Shown here in pieces: positions 44,763-55,211 of a stretch of DNA of 64,000 bases. The stretch spans positions 61,101-125,100 of the forward strand of contig ML769590.1 in NCBI GenBank assembly GCA_009733575.1. Direction: 5' to 3'. Source of the DNA: Gymnopus androsaceus JB14. Lineage: Eukaryota > Basidiomycota > Agaricomycetes > Agaricales > Omphalotaceae. Below the pieces are notes generated by a model. The model was not told the DNA's origin and made no database searches. It saw only the letters and a list, made by a program, of their open reading frames with translations. Position numbers and translations under genes: made by a program. Each line of letters begins with the position of its first letter. The stretch's first letter is position 1.

Positions 44763-45590
44763 TTAAAAAGTGTCTAAAAAAGAGAAAGAAAGTTCCTTGA
44801 CAAGAAACTGTTCTACTGGTGGCTGGCTACCGGCAAAGAAGGGTCTGTGCAAAGCATTGTACAATGCACAGAGGTACTCGGATTCGGTGGGGATTCTTGG
44901 TTGTAGGTCGAGCAATGTCGGGGCAAACGGCGGAGGTTTATAGGTGAGTTTCATGACTTCTTCCTTGGGAGTATCATAGGGTGTTGCTTTGGGAGGAATA
45001 CACACTCAGTACGCATATATTTGTAGGAGTGATTGCGGCTCACCATCTGCATGTGTGATAGGATCTTTTTTTGGGCCAAGGGATCGGAATACGTTCACTT
45101 CTACGGTTCGGTATGATGGGCGTAGTCTTTGCAGCAAACCTTTCCCATTGCCATTGACGCAGGTATGAATTCCATACCGGAGGAGACGTTCCAAGCCGCT
45201 GTGCAAAGACCGTGTCAAACAGTACATAGAGATTAATGAACACACATACGGTACTACTTGGCATTCCGTCTTGCCTTCTTTCAGTGAAGTTCATGTTCTC
45301 ACAAGAAAAGTTGGCAGCGAGAATAATGATAGTTTTTGTCTTTTGGTTTTTCGCTCTCTATAAGAAGTAAGGAAATGTTAATGCAAAGTAATAAAATTCC
45401 ATAATACTACTCACTAGCTCCTTGCCTGTTCCACAAACATAAACTCGATTTTGGAATTTATTGATTTATGGCAGTCACTTCCTGCAATGTCTTCTTTCGG
45501 TCGCCCAGTAGTCTAATCTGGTCTCCGGGGACAATATTCCAATATTTAACATTAAACAACTCCTCAAAGTCGGTTTACCTGCTCTACAAC
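44763..45590 (-). pseudogene. MRPL24: Mitochondrial ribosomal protein uL24 (MRPL24-type), truncated copy
   Basis: Minus-strand pieces give a KOW-domain start (YWNIVPGDQIRLLGDRKKTL), NRVYVCGTGKEL up to a GTGAGT donor, KDKNYHYSRCQLFL, RLGTSPPVWNSYLRQWQWER, IPIPWPKK, then ATPYDTPKEEVMKLTYKPPP and a tail to 44763. This order matches fungal mitochondrial large-subunit protein L24. Two one-base frame breaks (near 45465, and at a run of seven A on the coding strand near 45070) and loss of the N-terminal start suggest a dead duplicate, though homopolymer sequencing error could explain one break. It abuts the 7TM gene end at 45607. Confidence 0.6.
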
Positions 45591-45606
45591 TTGCCTATGA
45601 ATTCAT

Positions 45607-46940
45607 TTACTCCGATTCCTGATATACAGTCCCAGTGCCAGCCACCGTGCCACTGCCACTAGTAGTATCCATGTTTTGCGATGACGCAGCATCTTCCACC
45701 ATCGATACTCCCATATTGACAATGATAAGAAGTAGGGTGGGATACATTCCCTAAGAGATTTTGAAAGTGAATACACGGACAAGTGGATAATTTTGGTTTA
45801 TTACACCGCCATACTATTAACCATTGCAGTTAAGACTCGGGCTCCAACGCTGATAGAATCATCATAGATTGTGTTGAGATTCAATGCCGCGAATATTATG
45901 AACAGCAGGTAGACGACCGATGTACATTTCAGTGTAACATTAACAATCCGTAGTCGTATTCACTTGAAATATGGTGAATACCACTCCAGAATCAACCCAA
46001 AGCAGAAGTATTCGTTGTGAGCTACTCAGTGTCCTTCAACTGCTTTCAGAAAAGGCTGAAAAGAGTTAGTTATTCACGGTCAAGCACACCAACTTGCGTT
46101 CCATACCAAGCTTTCAGTCCAATAAAAGCAGTGATAACAGCATTCATAGCGAAAATGACACCTGAGGAAATGAAATCGAGGTCAATGGTGATCGCGGAAG
46201 TCTCTGTGATCTCCAAAGTATCGAAAATAGGATGAAGCACTGTAATACGACGTAAGCTGTGGATGGCTACTCGGAGTCGGGATAATTTTTTACCGAAGCT
46301 CCTGATGGCCAGGAAGGCAATTATGGCTTGAACATATCTTTGGCCAGGCCATACAACCCAAGCTCTCCAGGTTATAATACAATCACTCAAGAGCAACTGC
46401 GAAAGAGAAATCTTAGTGTGCGAACTGATTCTGATACATATGCAAAAAGAAATCAACTTACGACGATTTGGTTGGGCCAGATCGAAATTACTTCCCGGGT
46501 GAAAGCCCGTGTGCTTGCTAGTTCTGCTTGGACCATAAGATCGTTTTCTTCAAAAGTTTGGATGAACAGGTAGTACACCTGCGTGAGGAAAAGCACAGTC
46601 CCGCAAATTCAGAGTCAAAGTTGCTGCAGCCAAGATGGTAGAGGCTAATAAGATTAATTGTGATTTGTGTTTTGTTAGACTGGATCTAAATATCGGGGCA
46701 TTTAGTTGTAATGTACACTTCCAATGTGCCTTGGTCTCACAAGATTAGATATCCTGCAAACGACGCGGAAAAGAGGAAGGAACCTGAGATATCATTGTCA
46801 ACCTTTTATCCAAGCTAGATGGGGCACAAATGCCACATACTGTACAACTTGGCCGACACTGTGATGAGTTTAACAACATCATGGCAAAGAACTGCGCCAT
46901 ATTCTGCAAGGAGGGCAGCATCTTCTGGACTCAGACTCAT
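45607..46940 (-). CDS. Seven-transmembrane basidiomycete family protein (copy 3, best preserved)
   Basis: Start at 46940 (MSLSPEDAALLAEYGAVLCH). Exons then give SSFLFSASFAGYLIL, LILLASTILAAATLTLNL, VYYLFIQTFEENDLMVQAEL, the family core LLLSDCIITWRAWVVWPGQR (about 46360), FAMNAVITAFIGLKAWYGTQ (about 46110), QRILLLWVDSGVVFTIFQ (about 45985), VVYLLFIIFAALNLNTIYDD (about 45900) and the characteristic end GMYPTLLLIIVNMGVSMVED, with a Ser/Thr-rich tail and stop at 45607-45609. Seven membrane segments are expected; the predicted protein has extracellular N-terminus by family analogy. Function is not known; some authors would call these GPCR-like, which I cannot support from sequence alone. Confidence 0.72.
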
Positions 46941-47620
46941 AGTAAGAGCAGTAGATTAAAGAAGGAAGGCTCAATTTCTTGAGGATCGTGCAGGTCGTTT
47001 TTTGTATATTTATAGACCTACAAGATTCGTTTGAATTGGGACCGCTTTGACCGCTTTGGCCTTTACTTGTCGTGTATTTTATCTTTTACATCCAGTTTCA
47101 AAATTCGAAAGGATGAGACTCCGACGAGGAACGAGAAGATCATGAGCGTGGTGTCCTTCACACTAGCGTATCTAGAACAACATTCGCACCATGTGACTCA
47201 GCTCAGCCGTGATTCCGGTATTCCGTTGATTCAATGATTGCACCGAACCGTTGCAACCATCTCTCTCCGTATCACCATTTTCCGCTGTTTCACGACACTA
47301 TCTCCCTCACTTCCCATTCTTTGACACCTTCATCACCTCCTCGTTTGACTTCGTCTCGGGATTCTGTGATGACGCACGTGTTCCCAACGTAACATTACGT
47401 CGAGTCAGTGTTTATATCAATTATCCACATCCTCATTCTCACCTCTGTCTTCATCTTCATTTTCTTTGCAGCAGCTGTCACGTCAAACCGGACCCGGTCA
47501 TTGTACAATTCCCAGATGCTGGAGATACAGAAGCAGGCAACCAACACTTTGTACGTGTCTATCTTTAATTGTTTGTACCAACTAACGTGACAACTGCAGC
47601 ACCGACGGACCCATACACAG

Positions 47621-48277
47621 AAAGTAACAAAAATCTGCTTGGCAGATTTTTGGACTGATACACAAGCAATCGGTCCATGTTTCGATGACACTGAAAGCCA
47701 GACTGAAACACAGATTCACAGCCAGGTGGAAACTCTGACTGAAAAGGGATAATTCGGCCCACAATTCAATACAGATGATATAGCTTCTGAAAATCTTAGA
47801 TTTTCAATCTAGAGTTCAGGGGGCCTGATTCTTGTACTGATTCTAGTATTTTCATCTGTACAATTAATATGATTGAAATTAGATATTTTGCTTTGTATGA
47901 ATAGGCAGATGAATAATGAATAATCAGTCCTGTCAACTCCTCTACTGAAATGACAGAAATCAGTAGCATAATTAACAAGACTGATTTTTCTGTAAACATC
48001 CACATATTCATCTATAGTGAAACATGTAATTTCAGTCATAATTATTATACAGAAGAAAATACTACATTCAGTATGTGAATCAAGCCCCCTGAACTCTAGA
48101 TTTTCACAAGTTATATCATCTGTATTGAATTGTGGGCCAAATCATCCCTTTTCAGTCAGAGTTTCCACCTGGGTGAAAATCTGTGTTTTGGTCTGGGTTT
48201 CGATGTGATTGAAACATGGACCGATTGCTTGTGTATCAGTCCAAAAATCTGCCGAGTAGATTTTTGTTACTTTCTGG
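47621..48277. mobile_element. Large foldback element (CAGAAAGTAAC ends)
   Basis: Arms of about 200 bp. Left reads GAAAGTAACAAAAATCTGC..GGACTGATACACAAGC; right is its near-exact complement ending GTTACTTTC. The loop is AT-rich. No frame holds. The target duplication was not resolved. 46941-47620 holds no recognised gene. Confidence 0.75.
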
Positions 48278-48289
48278 TGTGATATCCAA

Positions 48290-48465
48290 ACCTGGAGGAA
48301 GCAATGCAGATTGCATGAAGGCGGTATTGAGGTTGCTGAGGATGGAGACTATGATATTGAGTTTGAACATGATGCAGATGGTCTTCTGATTGAGCATCTA
48401 GATAGTCTTACAATATCTGAGAATTACAGGGAAATGCAGAATAATATAGGAACTGTAGAGTAGTA
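48290..48465 (+). pseudogene. Short coding relic, acidic
   Basis: One frame reads EVAEDGDYDIEFEHDADGLL then IEHLDSLTISENYREMQNN and stops. It looks like the end of a protein, but I do not recognise the family. Confidence 0.3.
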
Positions 48466-48526
48466 TGTAGAGTACTATGTAAATTTTATCTTCTTCAACT
48501 TAAAAAATGACTGGGGTGAAACAAGG

Positions 48527-49364
48527 TGGGCAGCTGCCCCAAGTACCAACTTAGATGGGCAGCTGCCTATGTGTGTTGGTATATTTTCACATAAATCTTA
48601 AAAATGATTAGGATGAAGGTGGGCAGCTGCCCCAAATACCTGGTACTTGGGGCAGCTGCCCACAGTAATCAGTGATGTGGCCAGCTGCCTATTTACATAG
48701 CCTATGTTGGTATATTTTCATTTAAATATATGTCTTATATATATATTTATAGTGTAGCACTAACTAAGATGGGCAGCTGCCCACAGCAATAATTCATGTA
48801 TGATTATATCCCTTCATTGATATATATATTACAAGTAAATGTGTGGGGTTGCTGTTGATCATGTAAATCCACTAAGGTCTTGGGATATATTATTGTGGCC
48901 ATATTCATTATTGGTGTTGTGTATATACTGGCAAGAAAGGTAATGAAGGATAAGGTCATCCATGGCTGGATCCATGGCCAGGAATATGGGCAGCTGCCTT
49001 GAAATATCAAGTAGTATTGTGTCAGTAAGATAATGTATATACTCATAAAATTAATGAAAAATATATGAAAAAATGATAGGGGGGAATTCAGGACCAAATT
49101 GGTGAAAAATGGCAGGCAGCTGCCCAGAGGGACCCCAGACACCTGTGACATGTGACAAGTTGGGCAGCTGCCTGGTAGGCAGGGCAGTGATTTTGATCAA
49201 GACAGGATTGGTGGGCTGCTGCCTGGAAAAATTGAGCACAGGTGGGCAGCTGCCTCACTGAAATATTGGCTGGGCAGAATGCCCGAAAAAGTAACCTCTT
49301 AGGATAGTTTAGGTACATCAGTTTTCTATCCTAACTAGGTCATATATAGTGGTTGCCTGAAGTG
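48527..49364 (-). repeat. GGGCAGCTGCCC palindrome-array element, copy 2
   Basis: Inverted relative to copy 1 (40563-42035). It ends on the right with the complement of CACTTCAGGCAACCACTATAT and on the left at GGTGGGCAGCTGCCCCAAGT. It has fewer palindromes than copy 1. 49365-49640 holds ATGGGTA/TACCCAT-rich DNA without a gene. Confidence 0.7.
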
Positions 49365-49649
49365 GTAAGGGTAGGGGTACAAGCCCTTCATACCCATGGA
49401 ATTTAAAATCTATTTTCTGCCCTGCTATTGCAGTAAATACATTGCATTTAAGCATTTACTTTTATTTTACAATAATTCAGAAAGTTTTTGACCTTCACCT
49501 TTTCTTCCAGCTCCTTTCTGGTGAAAACCCCGCAATAAAAACCCATGGTATTGTGGGTAAGGGTCCGGAGGGTATCGGTATTGGCCAGAGTAAAAATACC
49601 CAGGTACCCATGACTAACCCTAAGAAACCTGAAAATGCCTAATCAATTT

Positions 49650-50126
49650 AAGCTAGTACCATGGTACCAACAAACACTTGCTCACTGGTTTGAGAAGAAG
49701 GGCATGAACTATCATAAGATATGCTGATGACCATCTGGTATCAACATTGAGAAGTAACTCAAGCTGTGGCAAATGACAGTCTCTCACAGATTTGCTAAAA
49801 TAGTCTTTGCACAATCCAGAGCTGCAAATCTGGATACCATGAGAGAAGAATAGAATAAAGTAAGGATACATACTAGCCAAACTAGCTTTCAAAGCCAAGA
49901 TATCACTTTCTCTCCTATATCCTCAAGAACAGCTGGGCAGCCTTTCCAGACAGGTTGACAATATGGACACAACATCTGAATTAGCAACAAATTAGTTATT
50001 AATGCCAAGACCCTTAGAGGGGAGCCAACCATATATAATGCTCATCTGGGTCCCAAAATGCAGGCCAATTAAACTTCTCAGCCAAGGCTGGCATGAATGT
50101 CTCATTGTTGCTTGCATTGTCTGATG
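49650..50126 (-). pseudogene. hAT transposase relic 2
   Basis: Minus strand: SDNASNNETFMPALAEKF (about 50070-50120) is the classic hAT DNASNN block. LELLLNVDTRWSSAYLMI (about 49720-49780) follows, as in hAT cores (VxTRWSSTxxMI). It is broken by frameshifts and bounded on its upstream side by MITE M2 and then the copia LTR, so the N-terminal part should lie beyond the copia element. Confidence 0.75.
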
Positions 50127-50128
50127 TA

Positions 50129-50518
50129 CTGTACCATTTCAATCGAGTGTTCAGTCATGCGTCATGGGCACCTCTGAATTGAACTAAAATCCACATTCGT
50201 CATGCATCATATGGGCCTCTGAACTTGGGTGGAATTCGTCATTTTATGCATAAATAATCAAATTTTTCATTTCTTTTTGTTTGCAGCTGGCTTTTTTGCA
50301 TGGCACAGTCGCATTGGGTATCAAAGGAAGTTTATTATCCATTTCCTGGCTCACAACAAATTTTAGTGCATGTTTCACTGTGAAAAAGTATCAACTCAAC
50401 GATGAACTGAACTAAAAGTTTTTTGCATCATGCATCATTGACAACAGTGAACTAATGAACTGTCGGTGTCAATGTGTCATGTGTCATCCTGGATGAACAC
50501 TTGATCGAAATGCTACAG
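50129..50518. mobile_element. TA-target MITE M2
   Basis: 390 bp; ends CTGTACCATTTCAATCGAGTG / CACTTGATCGAAATGCTACAG with TA at 50127-50128 and 50519-50520. Subterminal TTCAGTCATGCGTCATG is shared with M1. It sits inside the hAT relic. Confidence 0.82.
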
Positions 50519-50527
50519 TAATCCATC

Positions 50528-50733
50528 TATTATCGGTAGTGTAGTTCAATAAGATTTAATTGGGAAGATTGGTTCTGGTTCGGAGCAACGAGAGTTTAGT
50601 ATTTAGTTGTACAGAAGGTATCATACCTGGTTCGGAGCAACAAGAGTTAAAGGGGTCATTGCTCCAACCCAGGTTAGTAAGTAAGTCAGATTGTACTACT
50701 TTGGCATGGGCACTTGGACACCATCCGTTAACA
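50528..50733 (-). repeat. 3' LTR of copia copy 2
   Basis: On the minus strand it starts TGTTAACGGATGGTG and ends near CTACCGATAATA, matching the LTRs at 4863-5077 and 9667-9881 with substitutions. The partner LTR is not in the window. Confidence 0.85.
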
Positions 50734-51884
50734 CCCCCCCTTGTCCTGCATCCAGTTGAAGCATGGAAGTCCATTGTGTATGTAAAATTTGGTGAAGAGG
50801 TTTAGTGAGCAGGTCTGCGAAGTTGTCTTTGTTTCAGATATAGATTACATTGAGTTGCCATTTTGAGATACAATCTCAAATGAAGTGCTCGTGAATGGAG
50901 ATGTGTTTCATTTTTGCTGTGAGTGGATCGTGTGTGCAGGCGATTGCACCTTGATTATCGCAAAAAACCGACGTAGGGGAACATTGGGGAAAACCCAATT
51001 CCGCAAACAAGTTTCTGAACCACAAGATTTCACGAGCACAGTGACTCGAAGCAAGATACTCTGCCTCGCAGGATGAGAGAGCAACAACCCCTTGTTGCTT
51101 TGAACTCCACGAATGAGGGGAGTTACCCATCATGATGAAGAATCCAGATATTGATTTACAGGAATCTCCCATTCCCCAGTTGGAGTCAGATAGAGCTTGA
51201 ATAGTAGGATAAGTGGTAGTAGATGTTCCCAAGTTGAGGGAGTAGCGAGGTGTCCCCTTTAGATATCGAAGTAGGTATTTAGTGGTGGTGATGTGTGAGG
51301 GACCAAAATTGACCATGTATCCAGCTAGTTCCCGCATGGTGTAGCTGATGTCAGGTCTAGAACAGTTGGAAAGATACATGCACTTCCCTACAATTGCGCC
51401 ATACAGGAAACTCTCTACCATTTTCTGTTCATCAGGCGAGAGTAGTGTTGTTTGTGGGGAGAGACGTTTGCCTGGGTCCATAGGCATATGTACTGGATTG
51501 CAGTTTTTGTATCCAAATTCCCAGAGGATGGATTGAGTGTAACAGTATTGTTCAATGGAGGTGGAACGCGCAGATCGGTCTCACGAGATGCCACAACCAA
51601 GGTGAAATGTTGGTTCACTGTTGTTTGTGATTTTGAATAGTGAAGTAAGCTGGTCCATGACTAAGTCCAACTCTTTAACGGAGGAGGAGGCAATGAGCAT
51701 GTCATTGACGCTGGTTGTAATGTATGTGTGTTCTCCTTCCAATTCTCAGATGTATATGCTCCAGTCTGACTCAAGTTGTTTGAAACCGATTGACTCAAGT
51801 CTCAAGTTAAGCTCTCAATACCATTGTCTGCCCGACTACTTCAGTCCGTATAGTTCTTTGCGTAATCTCCAATAACCTGATCCA
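50734..51884 (-). pseudogene. pol: copia copy 2 pol, RT C-terminal and RNase H part
   Basis: Minus strand: GYWRLRKELYG near 51860; the catalytic RT box reads SVNDMLIAS where YVDDMLIA is expected, so one catalytic Asp is lost. Then CGISRDRSARSTS, the long open part PMDPGKRLSPQ to SIHEHFI (50876-51487) with SSCEAEYLASSH and FCDNQGAIACTH of RNase H, and a broken end NKDNFADLLTKPLHQ. It is separated from its N-terminal part (62323-63903) by the KDZ transposon. Confidence 0.88.
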
Positions 51885-52355
51885 GCGATGTGCACCTCAA
51901 CATCTTGAAAACTGTGGGTAAAAAGCCTGGAATGATGGCCCCAGTTGCTAGGCTTGTATCCCATCATCCACAAGTTACCATATACTGCCAATATTTCCTC
52001 CAATAAATCTAAATATTATCAAAAAGGAAAAGGCCCTCAGAGCCTCCAGAACCATGAGATAAGACGGATAAGACTCGGAAGCAAGCTTCACCATTCCGAG
52101 CTTATCATCTGAATGTCCGACTTCCGGACCCATGCTCAACATTCCGAGCTCTCACCATCATTTCTGCTCATTGTCCTCCCAACATCCCTCCCGCTTTTCT
52201 CTTTTATTTCAAAAATTGTTGGTCTTTTTTCTCACCCACCTACCTGCTCCGCCCTATTACTTTCAGTATTTGAACCTTGCATAACTTGTGTCTCCCTCTA
52301 AGTACTGGAGCAATTATAAATATTTATTAATGAAACGGAAGTTTTACAAAGTAAT

Positions 52356-55211
52356 CTAAGTCGCAACACTACTTTCACCGCCTACAGTACCAGTGTTCCT
52401 TTTCTTACGCGGCTTCCCTGCATCTGAACGCTTCTTTCGAGTAGTGCTCTTGACTGGAATGGCAACACCATTGGCGTCCATCACTATAGTCATTGCCAAA
52501 AAATTCGAAGTACCAGCAGGGACAGGAGCGCAAGTGGGAGCAGGAGTAGGAGTAGGAGTGAGAGTGGAGGTGGGAGAAACCGAAGGCATTCCTTGTGAAG
52601 CAGTTCCTTCCATCTCAATACTGCCTGGCTCGCCCTCATCATCTCCCCCCCCATTAGTTGCAGCCCCTTCTGCACCCTGTCCCAATGCATTATGACCATC
52701 CAACCAATCCTGAAACTCCTGGTTCATCATATGGTAAAAGTGAGTTGTTACCGAGGTCAATGAATTCCAAAGCATTTCAGCCTCGGCTCTGGAACTGATG
52801 GAGCTAGGTTTTTGGCACTCCTCCAACAGCCAGTTCCTGACAACAATCCCATAACGCCTTGTAATGTGCTTGATGAATGCGGTGTAGTACATTCAGGGAA
52901 TCTGGATCTTGCCTGCACATTCTCTTACAACAAATTATTAGGTTCAATCAGACTGAGAAAAGGTATGACTCACGTAGCTTTTGAACAACCAGCTGGCTGA
53001 TATTGCTCTTCAACTGCAGGAACCTCTGGACATGATTACGCGCCACACCCTCAATCCCAGTGACCATGAACGCATCCATCTTGGCACTGACATCATCTGG
53101 AATAAGCTTCAACACCTTGGCGCAGAAGCTATCAACGCGAGGGCCTGTAGTAGCAATGTAAGGCTTGTGAGATTGCTCTAGAGAGCTGCTGGTGACAAAA
53201 AGCAGAGCTTCGTCCCCCATACGCATGTTCAGCCGTGTCAACTAACCATATTTAATTAGAAGTCAGAGAATGAAGACGAAATAAACTACATGTACTGTTT
53301 CCTGAATACGTTCACTGGTTAAAAACAAGTATTGAGCTGCCGCAGCCCCTGGCTTGTGCTCCCCGACTTCCCTGTTTTCCCTATGCTCCCGGAGTTCTAT
53401 CAATACATCCTTGGTTGCATTGTTCTTCTTGTCCTCTGACATTATTTTCCATCTTTTGGAGATTTTGAGAGCCATCTTGTTAATCTTTCGCTTAGGCGTA
53501 GGGAATACACTCAAAGGAGAACCGTTAAGTAGAGGTTTGATACTCACCGGCATTTAAGATCTTTGACTGCAGGCTCAAGAATGCGTGATAACCTCCAATG
53601 TCCTTGGTGGAAGTCTGCAGCCAGTTCGACTGGAATATATCCATTGCAATATTGTCAATAGTGCAGTTGCAAAACTGCTCATGAAGTTCCTTGGCCATAC
53701 GACGTATCTGCTGGTGAGCTTCTGCAATGCTTTCCTTGTAGGATTTTTTCTCGGCGGCGTGTTTCTTTTTTCTTTTGGTTTTCTGGCCAGCAGTGAGCTT
53801 CATGCCAAGACATTTTGTACGTGTTCTCCATGGTTTGCGAGCCCCATTACCTACTTGGCGACGTGCTGCATGTAGAAGTTGGGTGAAACTCAAAGAAGTT
53901 TTCTAACAAGCCATTGGATGCCTATGCAAAGACAAAGGAGCTGCATAAATTTTTTTCTATCAATTTCGAAAAAATTAAAGATTCATGTGCACAACTGATA
54001 TCCTCGCAAGTTTACAAAAATACACCCAATAGTCTTACCAGCCTTTGTAAGTGTTCCACACATCCAAACCTCGTAACTTATTCATCCCATAGTCATTCTG
54101 AATGACCTCAGCAAAATCTTCTGCCGAGTTGCAGGTCATAATCATTGACTCAATTGCCATGGTCTGATCCATAGTGTACTCTTCTGCTATGAGTGTCCGG
54201 CGGCCTCGCTTCATTGCCTCAAGTGCTTGCAATCTTTGGCTAGGTGATGAGGAACCAGGGCTTGAGCAATCTGAGGGCGACAGTCAGTTTACTTACAATC
54301 AGGCAAAAAATCACTGTACCTGGACTAAGAGCACCTGGACTATTGACTTCCACAGCAATGCTGGGAGAAAAGAAGATGTTGAATTTCCCAGGGGTGTGTT
54401 GCATGTGGAATGGGGCTGATTGAGAATGGTGTGGTGTTGATGGTGCAGAGACGGTAGGAAGTGGTGGAGGTGTAGATTGGCGTTCTGGCTCATCCTGATG
54501 CAAGTCCGGTGGTGAAGGAGACTCGGCTTTGACTGAAGGCTCCTCTGCAAGTCCTAGAAGTGCTGTTCTCAAAGATTCAGCTTCCTCAGGATCATCCCAA
54601 GGGTTATAGTCGTGGATGGCAGTAGTTGGATGATTGTTCAACATTTGACAGACCACAGCTTCTCGTAAGCTACAGAAGGCGTAAGCCTGTTGAAACCTGT
54701 CACCGTCCTTGGTCTTGCCCAACATATCACCCAATGTCAATGCTTCCAATCTGTAGCACAACAGTAAGAAAATGATAATGAAGAATTACTGAATCACCAT
54801 AGAACATAGGTATCAGTGTATATACTAGGCTTTGCTCCGTATTTGACAGACCAAATGAGTTCTCTTCAACACTCAATTTCCTCGGATACCTCTCAAAAGT
54901 CTGCAGATGTCACTAATTTCTCTACAAGAACACTTGGGCTTGACCTCCAATTAGTGGGAGTAGAGAGGAAAGGCTGAAGATGCTCAAAAGCATATGAGGC
55001 AGTCAGGTAGTCTGGTAGCTGCATGTGAAGTGGGAGAGGCGCTGCTGACCTCCCGCCCAATCTCCATTGCCTATAGAGAGAGACAGTCAGAACATAGCAA
55101 AACACAATGTAAGGTGATAACTTGCATTGTACTGTAGATCCCAGGTTTTTTACTAGGCAGAGGGAGATCTCTTGGACCAGCAAAAATGTAACGCTTGCTG
55201 GCAGGTGGCAT
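52356..55211 (-). CDS. KDZ-element companion protein with HMG-box-like segment
   Basis: Probable start at 55211 (MPPASKRYIFAGPRDLPLPS). Following blocks: LEALTLGDMLGKTKDGDRFQ and QAYAFCSLREAVV (about 54660-54750), a Pro/Ser-rich linker, IAEEYTMDQTMAIESM (about 54150), a Lys-rich stretch TKRKKKHAAEKKSY with IRRMAKELHEQFCN (about 53680-53770), GGYHAFLSLQSKI and KINKMALKISKRWKIMSEDK then ATKDVLIELREHREN (HMG-box-like: W and S-x-K positions), GIEGVARNHVQRFLQLK (about 53050), and a tail to 52356 with YGIVVRNWLLEECQKPSSI and KKRSDAGKPRKKRN. It may be one gene or two. The family is multi-copy in Agaricomycetes and, from memory, accompanies transposons; DNA binding is inference. Confidence 0.5.
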
